A stretch of 64,000 nucleotides of DNA from positions 186,001-250,000 of the forward strand of contig CANLMQ010000001.1 in NCBI GenBank assembly GCA_947492175.1, given 5' to 3'. Below are positions 36,253-42,468 of the stretch, piece by piece. A model generated the notes under the pieces. The model saw only the letters and a program-made list of their open reading frames with translations. It did no database searches and was not told where the DNA came from. The DNA is from an uncultured Draconibacterium sp. Lineage in GTDB: Bacteria; Bacteroidota; Bacteroidia; Bacteroidales; Prolixibacteraceae. The position numbers were made by a program, and so were the translations under genes. Every line of letters begins with the position of its first letter. Positions within the stretch are counted from its first letter, which is position 1.

Positions 36253-36276
36253 TTGAGCCGCTTTTGCGGCTTTTCT
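36253..36276 (+). terminator. Intrinsic terminator
   Basis: The short stem GAGCCGC/GCGGCTT with a TTTT loop and T-rich tail, just after the 53-residue gene. Confidence 0.65.
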
Positions 36277-36295
36277 TGGCTTAATACTATTGATT

Positions 36296-36802
36296 ATGAA
36301 AAAGGACGGAAGACCAAAGCAAAAAAACGGCAAGCCAAAGAAATGCTATGTAATAATGGTTTCGCGCGTTTTTCCGACCGATCACCCCAAAGTCGGTACA
36401 ATAACCGGTTTTATTCCGAAAATTGAACAGGGCGAAAAACAACACACTATACGAGGCAATTACGATTTTTGGAAAAAGAGAATTGATAAAGTAATTGCCG
36501 GAGAAGCCTATATAAGTCTTCGTTTTTGGATTGGTAAACCTTACCGAAGCGCACAGCACGAATTTTTACAACTTGAAAAAGCCGGTATTCAAAAGATCGA
36601 AATAGATTATAACGGTGCAGAAGAGATTATTAGCCAAATAAACGGCGGTGCCTATGGCGTTGGGTTGCGAACGGTTGCCGCAAACGACGGTTTAAAATTT
36701 ACCGATTTTCTTGACTGGTTTTTTCCCGGACGCCACAAGCAACACACCAGATTTAATTTCACCGGTGCAATTATACACTTTAACACCATTTTAAAATACT
36801 AA
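36296..36802 (+). CDS. ASCH-like fold phage protein (tentative)
   Basis: A 168-residue protein. The motif IEQGEKQHTIRGNYDFWKKR resembles the GxKxxTIR signature of ASCH/PUA-like RNA-binding domains, followed by a beta strand with FWIGKPYRSAQHEF. A Gly-rich loop (NGGAYGVGLRTV) and a C-terminal FNFTGAIIHF strand complete it. If correct, it may bind RNA. A TTG two codons upstream is an alternative start. The resemblance rests on a short motif, so confidence is limited. Confidence 0.55.
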   Translation: MKKDGRPKQKNGKPKKCYVIMVSRVFPTDHPKVGTITGFIPKIEQGEKQHTIRGNYDFWKKRIDKVIAGEAYISLRFWIGKPYRSAQHEFLQLEKAGIQKIEIDYNGAEEIISQINGGAYGVGLRTVAANDGLKFTDFLDWFFPGRHKQHTRFNFTGAIIHFNTILKY

Positions 36803-36803
36803 T

Positions 36804-37130
36804 ATGGAACAGAGCCGCCCAATAGGTTATAAAAGCAAATGCCCAACATGCGGGGCAAAACACGACGAAGTAATAAAGCGCCTGCGGGGCATTATTTACA
36901 CCGAAATAACGCCAATTGAACACGACCAGCTAATTAGTATGATGAAGCGCCAAGGATGCAGCTACGACGAAATTTTAAAGCAACACCGCTATACTAAAGT
37001 TGAACTTAAACCGGTGCCGGAAACCGAACGGCCATTTTATTGCCAGGTATGTTTGCCGGGTGCTATTGTTGAGTATAAAAAAGAGCTTAAAAAGCTGGCT
37101 GAAACGAAAACGCAACTGGGATTATTTTAA
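36804..37130 (+). CDS. Zinc-binding hypothetical protein
   Basis: A 108-residue protein with CPTCG at residues 13-17 and a second pair CQVC at about 79-82, likely one zinc site bracketing a helical insert (DQLISMMKRQGCSYDEILKQHRYT) of helix-turn-helix look. It starts one base after the previous stop. Possibly DNA-binding; not recognised. Confidence 0.6.
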   Translation: MEQSRPIGYKSKCPTCGAKHDEVIKRLRGIIYTEITPIEHDQLISMMKRQGCSYDEILKQHRYTKVELKPVPETERPFYCQVCLPGAIVEYKKELKKLAETKTQLGLF

Positions 37131-37141
37131 TAAGCTGAGCT

Positions 37142-37336
37142 ATGGCAGATTTACGGCAAATAGAATTTCAGAAGCAAATACCCTACCTGTATTTACAGGC
37201 GCGTATAAGCAGGCTCGAATTTGGCGTGCAAATGTACGGTAAAAACAGCCCCGAACGAAAAGAAATTATTGAGCAGCTTGCGCCGCTTTATGCTGAGTTA
37301 ATGGATATGTGGCGCCGTAGAAACAATATTAATTAA
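37142..37336 (+). CDS. Small helical hypothetical protein
   Basis: A 64-residue, all-helical protein (FQKQIPYLYLQARISRLEFG, ending LMDMWRRRNNIN). Not recognised. It lies in a run of tiny rightward genes. Confidence 0.55.
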   Translation: MADLRQIEFQKQIPYLYLQARISRLEFGVQMYGKNSPERKEIIEQLAPLYAELMDMWRRRNNIN

Positions 37337-37345
37337 GGTTATACT

Positions 37346-37365
37346 ATGAAACTATTTGAAACAAA
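37346..37365 (+). repeat. Start-associated repeat, copy 1
   Basis: The 20-mer ATGAAACTATTTGAAACAAA, repeated exactly at 37875-37894 and in shorter form (GAAACTATTTGAAAC) at 37638-37652. It contains an ATG that opens a 14-codon mini-frame (MKLFETNYYAKNYS) overlapping the following gene start. Confidence 0.85.
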
Positions 37366-37370
37366 TTACT

Positions 37371-37649
37371 ATGCAAAAAATTACAGTTGAAATTACAGTT
37401 GAAATAAGATTGTTTGATCCAAAAATCAACAAGCCACGACCAAGTGAGGATGATATTACTTTTAGTGAAGACGTTTGCATTATAGATGAAAATAATCTTC
37501 ATGGAGTAGCATGTTTTAATTTTGAAGATATGGAATGGATGTTCCACACCGATACGCTTGTTGACTACAACGAGGAAGGTGCTGAAACTAAATGGCGCTG
37601 GTACTACCCACCTCTAAAAGACACAGATATTGAATTTGAAACTATTTGA
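37371..37649 (+). CDS. Acidic hypothetical protein
   Basis: A 92-residue acidic protein (VCIIDENNLHGVACFNFEDM and a Trp/Tyr-rich stretch TKWRWYYPPLKD). Not recognised. The ATG lies 5 bases after repeat copy 1, and its 3' end (EFETI) runs into repeat copy 2. Confidence 0.6.
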   Translation: MQKITVEITVEIRLFDPKINKPRPSEDDITFSEDVCIIDENNLHGVACFNFEDMEWMFHTDTLVDYNEEGAETKWRWYYPPLKDTDIEFETI

Positions 37650-37652
37650 AAC
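37638..37652 (+). repeat. Start-associated repeat, copy 2
   Basis: GAAACTATTTGAAAC directly before the ATG at 37654, matching the core of the 20-mer at 37346 and 37875. Confidence 0.8.
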
Positions 37653-37653
37653 T

Positions 37654-37869
37654 ATGGAAGCAGATAAAATTATAATGAATTACGTGAAAATTCACGTTGC
37701 ATTCTACGACAAAATAGGAAGATTCTTAACAAGCATTTGGAATAAAGTTAAAGTAGTTGCTAAACCAATATTTCAAGTAATTGGTATAGTAATAGCAATC
37801 CTTTTGATTACTGCTTTATCTCCAATAGTTTACGTGGCTATATCGGAAGATAGAAGCCTTTTAGATTAA
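37654..37869 (+). CDS. Small membrane protein
   Basis: A 71-residue protein with a long hydrophobic segment (about 35-60, PIFQVIGIVIAILLITALSP). The ATG after repeat copy 2 is preferred over a TTG eight codons upstream. Not recognised; likely inner-membrane. Confidence 0.6.
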   Translation: MEADKIIMNYVKIHVAFYDKIGRFLTSIWNKVKVVAKPIFQVIGIVIAILLITALSPIVYVAISEDRSLLD

Positions 37870-37874
37870 TCACA

Positions 37875-37894
37875 ATGAAACTATTTGAAACAAA
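37875..37894 (+). repeat. Start-associated repeat, copy 3
   Basis: An exact copy of the 20-mer at 37346-37365, abutting the ATG at 37895. Its internal ATG opens an 18-codon mini-frame (MKLFETKWENIFLQRTTP). Confidence 0.85.
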
Positions 37895-38083
37895 ATGGGA
37901 AAATATATTCTTACAAAGAACGACCCCATGAAGCTGTTTTTCAAATGCAAAGACAGGACGGGACGAACCAATACTTCATCTGTTCAAAATGCAAAAGTAT
38001 TTAACTCAAAAGATGAAGCTATAAATTATAATCACGATGAGTTATACGGTGACTACGAAGTAGAACCAATAATTGAAGTTTAA
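37895..38083 (+). CDS. Small hypothetical protein
   Basis: A 62-residue protein (MGKYILTKNDPMKLFFKCKD; NSKDEAINYNHDELYGDYEV). Its lysine-containing first half and acidic second half resemble the middle part of the protein at 38930. Not recognised. Confidence 0.55.
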   Translation: MGKYILTKNDPMKLFFKCKDRTGRTNTSSVQNAKVFNSKDEAINYNHDELYGDYEVEPIIEV

Positions 38084-38101
38084 ATTAAACTTGTTGAAAC
38101 T

Positions 38102-38302
38102 ATGAGCTTACAACCTACAAGAGAACAAAAAGAACTTTTTCCAGTGATTAACGAGCTGCAAAAAGATAATAAAAATTTGAAATTAGAAATATTCGAAATT
38201 AAAGAACTGCTCTTTGCTTTAGATAGCATTATCTGTAATGGTATTCACATTTTGAAGGACAGTCCAATCCATGAATCCATCAAGAGGAAAATCAGAAAGT
38301 AA
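38102..38302 (+). CDS. Small helical hypothetical protein
   Basis: A 66-residue protein with coiled-coil potential (INELQKDNKNLKLEIFEIKELLFAL, split in two heptad runs). Preceded by TTGAAACT just before the ATG, a shortened form of the local start-associated repeat. Confidence 0.55.
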   Translation: MSLQPTREQKELFPVINELQKDNKNLKLEIFEIKELLFALDSIICNGIHILKDSPIHESIKRKIRK

Positions 38303-38319
38303 CTATCACGATTTGAACT

Positions 38320-38628
38320 ATGAGAGTAAAAGGAATACACTTTATAACACCCGCAGAATGTATTATAAGAATACAGGGATTTATTGCACGAATGAAGCGA
38401 CTTGAAGATGATAACTACACGCTTCCAAGACTCAAAACCCAAGACCTTAATAAGCTAAAATATGATATTCTAAATATGAATAGGTTAGCTTCTATTGGGA
38501 TATACAACAAGAATGCTGAAAGGGCCAAATCTATTATAGTTGAGGCTGGTTCTTTGATGCCTAAAGCAAGAAAAATATACGGAGAATATGAAAATACATT
38601 ATGGAAAAAGAAACAAAAACAATCGTGA
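38320..38628 (+). CDS. Hypothetical phage protein
   Basis: A 102-residue helical, basic protein (RIQGFIARMKRLEDDNYTLP ... NMNRLASIGIYNKNAERAKS). Again TTTGAACT precedes the ATG. Not recognised. It overlaps the next small gene by 28 bases. Confidence 0.55.
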   Translation: MRVKGIHFITPAECIIRIQGFIARMKRLEDDNYTLPRLKTQDLNKLKYDILNMNRLASIGIYNKNAERAKSIIVEAGSLMPKARKIYGEYENTLWKKKQKQS

Positions 38629-38738
38629 AAATTTGGAGAAAAATTAAGCCTTGGATTATTGCATTTACAAAATTGATAATCTACGTGGTTTTAGCCGTTG
38701 TTGCAATGAATCTACTGCGACCTTTTTATCCAAACTAA
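38601..38738 (+). CDS. 45-residue single-pass membrane protein
   Basis: Encodes MEKETKTIVKIWRKIKPWII and onward, with a hydrophobic helix at about 18-38 (IAFTKLIIYVVLAVVAMNLL) after a basic N-terminus. Overlaps the upstream gene in another frame, and ends just before a terminator. Confidence 0.55.
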   Translation: MEKETKTIVKIWRKIKPWIIAFTKLIIYVVLAVVAMNLLRPFYPN

Positions 38739-38770
38739 TTTGGTTCAACTATAAAATTTATTGAAACTTT

Positions 38771-38806
38771 TAGCCTGGTTTATACCGGGCTATTTTTTTT
38801 GTTTTT
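38771..38806 (+). terminator. Intrinsic terminator ending the small-gene operon
   Basis: TAGCCTGGT-TTAT-ACCGGGCTA (arms pairing with one mismatch) followed by T8-G-T7. Confidence 0.85.
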
Positions 38807-38812
38807 TTGTGT

Positions 38813-38851
38813 ATTAAAAGTTTGCATTATGCAAACTTTTAATTATCTTAG
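38813..38851 (+). promoter_or_regulatory. Palindromic operator overlapping a middle promoter
   Basis: A 14-base perfect inverted repeat ATTAAAAGTTTGCA-TTA-TGCAAACTTTTAAT (38813-38843). Inside it is TTTG at 38821-38824, 19 bases before TATCTTAG (38844-38851), a near-consensus Bacteroidota promoter (TAnnTTTG with one mismatch). A dimeric regulator binding the palindrome would cover the -33 box. Confidence 0.65.
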
Positions 38852-38929
38852 TGGTGTATTTAAAAAGAGGGTTCTTTGAATTATTGACAAACAAGTTTCA
38901 CCGCCGGGAGGCATAAAAAATCTAAAATT

Positions 38930-39256
38930 ATGGTTAACGAAATTTTTAAAATTGCACAAGCTAATCCTTACGGATTTACTTACAACCTAAAAACGAAACG
39001 AGCAGTAAAATACGGTTACTGCGTGGCTTACAAAGAAACACAAAACTGTTTCGGAAAAGCCGGATTACTTAAAGCTCTCGAACATTCGCTACAACACGAG
39101 CAGATAATCGGGGGTTGGTTAAACTCAGAAAACAACTTTTATTACTTCGATTCGGTTAAGATTTTTAAAAGCAAAAACGAGGCTCTGAAATTTGCGAGGG
39201 AAAACGAACAAATTGCAATTTTCGACCTCACTAACTTAATCGAAATTACACTTTAG
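38930..39256 (+). CDS. Hypothetical phage protein
   Basis: A 108-residue protein (FKIAQANPYGFTYNLKTKRA; GKAGLLKALEHSLQHEQIIG; WLNSENNFYYFDSV). First gene after the palindromic promoter, with a 5' leader of about 70 bases that includes a GGGAGGCAT purine-rich stretch. Not recognised; its mixed alpha/beta composition would suit a small cytosolic factor. Confidence 0.6.
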   Translation: MVNEIFKIAQANPYGFTYNLKTKRAVKYGYCVAYKETQNCFGKAGLLKALEHSLQHEQIIGGWLNSENNFYYFDSVKIFKSKNEALKFARENEQIAIFDLTNLIEITL

Positions 39257-39284
39257 GGGCGCAAGCCCCGCCCTCTTTTTTTGT
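39253..39284 (+). terminator. Terminator-like hairpin
   Basis: GGGGC-GCAA-GCCCC with CGCCCTC and T7 following. It overlaps the stop of the preceding gene by a few bases. Confidence 0.65.
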
Positions 39285-39311
39285 TGTAAAAGCAATTTTA
39301 AAGTTTACGTT

Positions 39312-39533
39312 ATGAAGTACATTAATTTACACAGCGCTACCGGTTACCCGTACCGGCTAAAGCTGAAAATTTACCAAGATTACATTATCCGGTTTATGCA
39401 CCTGCTTAATGTTGTTGCACCGGGTAAATACCAGCTTGAAACTTTAGGGCTTTCGGCTACTGTTTTAAATACCGAAACCCAGTTAACAGAACTTGTTTTT
39501 TCAACTAATCCTTTTAGATATGGCACGCTTTAA
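39312..39533 (+). CDS. Small hypothetical protein
   Basis: A 73-residue protein (MKYINLHSATGYPYRLKLKI; MHLLNVVAPGKYQLETLGLS). Not recognised. Its 3' end overlaps the next gene by 14 bases. Confidence 0.55.
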   Translation: MKYINLHSATGYPYRLKLKIYQDYIIRFMHLLNVVAPGKYQLETLGLSATVLNTETQLTELVFSTNPFRYGTL

Positions 39534-39678
39534 ATATTGTGAAGATTGCGACAAAGAAATAAATTCGAACATTAAGTTTTGCAAAACTTGTTGCGATATT
39601 CGGCTACATGGCAGCGTTGCCAAAGCCCGCGAAGCCGCGATAAAGAATTTTGAATTATTAGGAATAAAAGTTAAGTAG
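39520..39678 (+). CDS. Small zinc-ribbon protein
   Basis: A 52-residue protein with CEDC (residues 7-10) and CKTCC (about 22-26), a zinc knuckle, and a helical tail (AKAREAAIKNFELLGIKVK). The internal ATG at 39520 is preferred because it places the Cys pairs near the N-terminus as usual. Function unknown. Confidence 0.6.
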   Translation: MARFKYCEDCDKEINSNIKFCKTCCDIRLHGSVAKAREAAIKNFELLGIKVK

Positions 39679-39679
39679 A

Positions 39680-40165
39680 ATGAAAAATATTGAATACATA
39701 CCAACGGACGCAAAAACAGCTAAAAAAATACGGCTGTTACGCGATAAGCTGTTAGCAACAACCGGCATTAGTGTTGATGTATTGGAATTTAAAAACAACA
39801 CGGTACGCCTGCGAGTTGAGCAAAAAGAGCTTAAGAACGGTTTTATACTAAACCAAAGCCAATTGGTACACCGCGCGGCGGTGGTTCTTGCGCCGCTAAA
39901 CGATGAATACAAGTTGCATTATGTGGCACTTACCTATCAACCCAATTTCGACGAAATTAACGCCGATTGGATTAACGAACGTATTAAGCTGTTTAAGTTA
40001 AGCCGTAACGACATACTTAAGCAAATGGGCTTAGATAAAAGTACCTTAAGTGTTTTGCTGAGTGGTGAAAAACGCTTAACCAGGTTTCAGCGTGCAGCCT
40101 TTTATTATTATTTCCTTACTTACGAATTGAACCGCGATTTTAGAGAGCATTTAAACGAAGATTAA
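39680..40165 (+). CDS. Helix-turn-helix phage regulator (candidate)
   Basis: A 161-residue protein. The N-terminal half (about 1-105) is a mixed domain with no name I can give. The C-terminal segment RIKLFKLSRNDILKQMGLDKSTLSVLLSGEKRLTRF, split here across residues 115-150, has the pattern of a short helix-turn-helix like those of XRE proteins. In Mu, genes at this place (mor, C) activate middle and late transcription. It could regulate the palindromic promoter at 38813 or the late divergent region, but there is no direct evidence. Confidence 0.6.
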   Translation: MKNIEYIPTDAKTAKKIRLLRDKLLATTGISVDVLEFKNNTVRLRVEQKELKNGFILNQSQLVHRAAVVLAPLNDEYKLHYVALTYQPNFDEINADWINERIKLFKLSRNDILKQMGLDKSTLSVLLSGEKRLTRFQRAAFYYYFLTYELNRDFREHLNED

Positions 40166-40196
40166 ATCACATTTAAAACCCATAAAAAACATAATT

Positions 40197-40736
40197 ATGA
40201 AAAAGACCGAAGACCGAAGCCGGAAGACCGAAGTAAGAACGATTTTAACTTTTGCCTTTTTACTTTTTACTTGCAGCATGTTTGCGCAGGGCGATTTTAA
40301 GGCCGAAAACGGGGCTGTGATCTGGCAAAAGGTCTATAACGTAGGCGAAGCTGTAAGCATTGGCGATTTAGCGCTACAATTGGCCGACGTAAACGAAAGC
40401 GGCACCCGCTTAACCGGTAATATTAAAAATAGCCCGGTAAACTACAAAGCGCAAGGTGTAAGCCGTATGCAAATGCCCCTTTATATGAATAATAATTTTA
40501 GTGCAGGCGTGGTAATTGAGCAAAAAGAAAACCGTTACCGGGTTACTGTTAATAATATTGCTTTTGCCGATCTTGACGACTATAACTCCCACACGAACGA
40601 GGGACAAACAGCGCTTAGTACTTATGTATTAAAAAAAGGTGTTGAGCTTCGTAAAAGTCAGTTAAAAGCCCTCGAAATATTTAGCAAAGACTTAGAGCAG
40701 CGTTTTATAATAAACAAGGAAACCGCTGATTGGTAG
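40197..40736 (+). CDS. Exported phage protein (signal peptide, DUF4468-like)
   Basis: A 179-residue protein with a classic signal peptide: basic n-region (about 1-14), hydrophobic core ILTFAFLLFTCSMF and cleavage after FAQG. The mature part (AVIWQKVYNVGEAVSIGDLA; ISRMQMPLYMNNN-like strands) resembles periplasmic DUF4468-type proteins with a TBP-like fold, though I claim this only weakly. The n-region is encoded by tandem GAAGACCG-type repeats (40205-40235). A phage gene producing an exported protein suggests lysogenic conversion or superinfection exclusion. Confidence 0.65.
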   Translation: MKKTEDRSRKTEVRTILTFAFLLFTCSMFAQGDFKAENGAVIWQKVYNVGEAVSIGDLALQLADVNESGTRLTGNIKNSPVNYKAQGVSRMQMPLYMNNNFSAGVVIEQKENRYRVTVNNIAFADLDDYNSHTNEGQTALSTYVLKKGVELRKSQLKALEIFSKDLEQRFIINKETADW

Positions 40737-40738
40737 CA

Positions 40739-40774
40739 CCCCTTTCGCTTCGCTCGTTCCCCTAAAGGGGAAAT
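40739..40774. repeat. REP-like palindromic element, copy 1
   Basis: CCCCTTTCGCTTCGCTCGTTCCCCTAAAGGGGAA in the gap after the exported protein (first 20 of the core shown split: CCCCTTTCGCTTCGCTCG, then TTCCCCTAAAGGGGAA). Related copies lie at 43328, 48603, 52129 and 53871. Confidence 0.8.
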
Positions 40775-40785
40775 TAAGAAAAAGA

Positions 40786-40821
40786 ATAAAAAAGCCGTTG
40801 CATAATGCAGTGGCTTTTTTG
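40786..40821 (+). terminator. Intrinsic terminator
   Basis: AAAAAAGCCGTTGCA-TAA-TGCAGTGGCTTTTTT: near-perfect stem with A and T tracts on either side. Confidence 0.85.
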
Positions 40822-40860
40822 TTTGTTTAGAATTAATACAAATACATTGCCGGTCTTTTT

Positions 40861-41030
40861 TAGATGCCCTCAGATTGGTACATTAGCGGCGCTTTACATC
40901 TTAATAGGGACAGCCCAAAAACTCAGCTTTTTTACGACGAAAACGCATAAGGAGCCGTGCGCGTGGTATGTCTGAGTTGCTGGGCAATTAAGATGTAAAG
41001 CAATACCATTCGTTACGGCTCTGTTTGTTA
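40861..41030 (+). ncRNA. Candidate pseudoknotted structured RNA
   Basis: No meaningful frame is open here. Helix A: GCTTTACATCTTAAT (40891-40905) pairs with ATTAAGATGTAAAGC (40987-41001), a perfect 15 pairs, and continues inward with GCCCA/TGGGC (40913-40917, 40981-40985) and ACTCAG/CTGAGT (40921-40926, 40972-40977). Helix B: GAGCCGT (40952-40958) with ACGGCTC (41015-41021) and TGGTAT (40964-40969) with ATACCA (41003-41008). Helix B starts in the loop of A and ends beyond it, so the two cross as in an H-type pseudoknot. It lies upstream of a small gene between a terminator and the late block. Role unknown. Confidence 0.65.
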
Positions 41031-41081
41031 TCCAACCACGCCAAACGTAATTTACTTATTACTATAAAGAGGGACATTTTT

Positions 41082-41123
41082 ATGAAAGTATTTATTGTTA
41101 AGTTTTTAAAACAAGAAACCTAA
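41082..41123 (+). CDS. Possible 13-residue leader peptide
   Basis: ATG-started frame MKVFIVKFLKQET ending 16 bases before the next gene, after the structured RNA. It could be a leader peptide, or chance. Confidence 0.25.
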   Translation: MKVFIVKFLKQET

Positions 41124-41139
41124 AAAAGGAGACAACCCA

Positions 41140-41373
41140 ATGTTAAACGATGAGCAAACCCGTATTTTAGAAGAATTGTACAAATACGCAGACCCCCGAG
41201 AAGTAGCTGAAACAGTAGTAGATATGCTAGAAAGCTGGTGTACTAATCCTGATAATAAAACTGCTGACACCTGCGAACAGGGAGAAAAGTTTTTTATTGC
41301 CCGAAAGTTGGCCGCTTTTTTCCGGCAGGCGAATAGTAGCCACCATGCCGGAAAAAAGAAGCATGTCGCTTAA
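41140..41373 (+). CDS. Small hypothetical phage protein
   Basis: A 77-residue acidic, helical protein (RILEELYKYADPREVAETVV; EQGEKFFIARKLAAFFRQAN). The ATG is preceded by AAAAAAGGAGACAACCC, one of the best Shine-Dalgarno sequences in the window. It converges with the minus-strand head block and overlaps its last gene by 4 bases. Not recognised. Confidence 0.6.
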   Translation: MLNDEQTRILEELYKYADPREVAETVVDMLESWCTNPDNKTADTCEQGEKFFIARKLAAFFRQANSSHHAGKKKHVA

Positions 41374-41813
41374 GCTAGGCTTTCGCTGGCATTAAACCCA
41401 AATGTAATACGAATTAGATTAACTGCCCCCGGTAACTTTTCGCGCTCGGTTCTTGAGCGTTCCAATTCTCCGAAATTGGTGCCACTAAAACCGTGTAATG
41501 CCTTTGCTATGGCTTTGGCAATAGCCCAACGGGTAGTTGCATTTAGTAACGCGGTTTCGGTGCTGTTGCTATCGAAACGGGCAGGGTTGCGCCACGCGTA
41601 TGTAATTACTACTTCTCCCTCGCCAGTCTGCTCTGTCCATTCGGTGCTAGTCCATTCTATGCCGTTAATTTCTACCAATGCAGCCGGTAGCATTATCGGG
41701 TAGTTCCCCCTTTCGTCGGGTTGATCTAACTGGCCGTCGTCGGCACTAATGTAACGCAGGTCGGTAACTGCGGCTTTAAGTCGGGCAATAATTTCTTTGT
41801 AAATGGTTTCCAT
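41370..41813 (-). CDS. Hypothetical virion-assembly protein of the head/packaging block
   Basis: A 147-residue protein starting METIYKEIIARLKAAVTDLR, with a pattern (LPAALVEINGIEWTS; EVVITYAWRNPARFDSNSTE) like tail-completion/terminator proteins of siphoviruses that sit beside gpG-like genes. The position after the gpG-like gene supports a role in the head-tail joint. Ten more codons are open upstream, but the internal ATG fits better. Confidence 0.55.
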   Translation of the reverse strand: METIYKEIIARLKAAVTDLRYISADDGQLDQPDERGNYPIMLPAALVEINGIEWTSTEWTEQTGEGEVVITYAWRNPARFDSNSTETALLNATTRWAIAKAIAKALHGFSGTNFGELERSRTEREKLPGAVNLIRITFGFNASESLA

Positions 41814-41858
41814 GTTATTCGTTGTTGTTGAGACGCATTGCAATGCGTCTTTACGTTG

Positions 41859-42410
41859 TTACTTTATCTTTTTTAGTTCGCGTTGTGTAGTTGCACGTAG
41901 TCGCTTGTTTAGCGTGCGGCTTGGGCGTCTTTTTGTAGGCATAAACTGGCGCTGTGGCATATTTATGCGGTGCGGTTTTGTTCGCCGCATACGTCGGCCT
42001 GTTTTGGCCTCGTAGGCATTAGCAACCACACGGCTTACAAATACAGTGTCGCCCTCGTCGTTTACAAAAAAAGGAGTGCCGCCGGGGTGGTTAATAGTGC
42101 CGCCCTGGTTGTGTATGTTGGCATGTGGTAAACTGGTGCCAACTACTGCGTAAGTTTTGGTTGTACGCCTTACCCGAATGTCGCGGCGCAATGCACCCGA
42201 CTTAATAAGAACCGCGCGCCCCTGGTGTTTTTTGCTTTTGCGTTTTTTCCACTTTCTAACGCCCTGGTCTACATAGCCCTGCTTTGTAAAATTCTCGTGA
42301 ATGTAGCGCACGGCAGTAGCGCCCAACTTTGGCGGCAGGCGTTCAATCGTTTGTTTGTATTTGTTTTTTAAACGATTAAGATTTACTTTTTTTACGCTGA
42401 TTTCTATCAC
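41859..42410 (-). CDS. Phage virion morphogenesis protein (Mu gpG-like)
   Basis: A 183-residue, very basic protein. The central block LIKSGALRRDIRVRRTTKTY ... YAVVGTSLPHANIHNQGG is the signature of the phage virion morphogenesis family (PF05069), which includes Mu gpG and tail-completion proteins. The Arg-rich C-terminus (QRQFMPTKRRPSRTLNKRLR) also fits. It should act in joining head and tail. Confidence 0.85.
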   Translation of the reverse strand: MIEISVKKVNLNRLKNKYKQTIERLPPKLGATAVRYIHENFTKQGYVDQGVRKWKKRKSKKHQGRAVLIKSGALRRDIRVRRTTKTYAVVGTSLPHANIHNQGGTINHPGGTPFFVNDEGDTVFVSRVVANAYEAKTGRRMRRTKPHRINMPQRQFMPTKRRPSRTLNKRLRATTQRELKKIK

Positions 42411-42468
42411 GATTATTATATTGTTGGATTACTGGATTTTCAGATTGTCTAAAAATCCAATAATCTAT

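Noticed and set aside
40861..41030. Retron msr-msd RNA or diversity-generating template
   Set aside because: No reverse transcriptase gene exists anywhere in the window and no variable-repeat partner was found in the tail genes.
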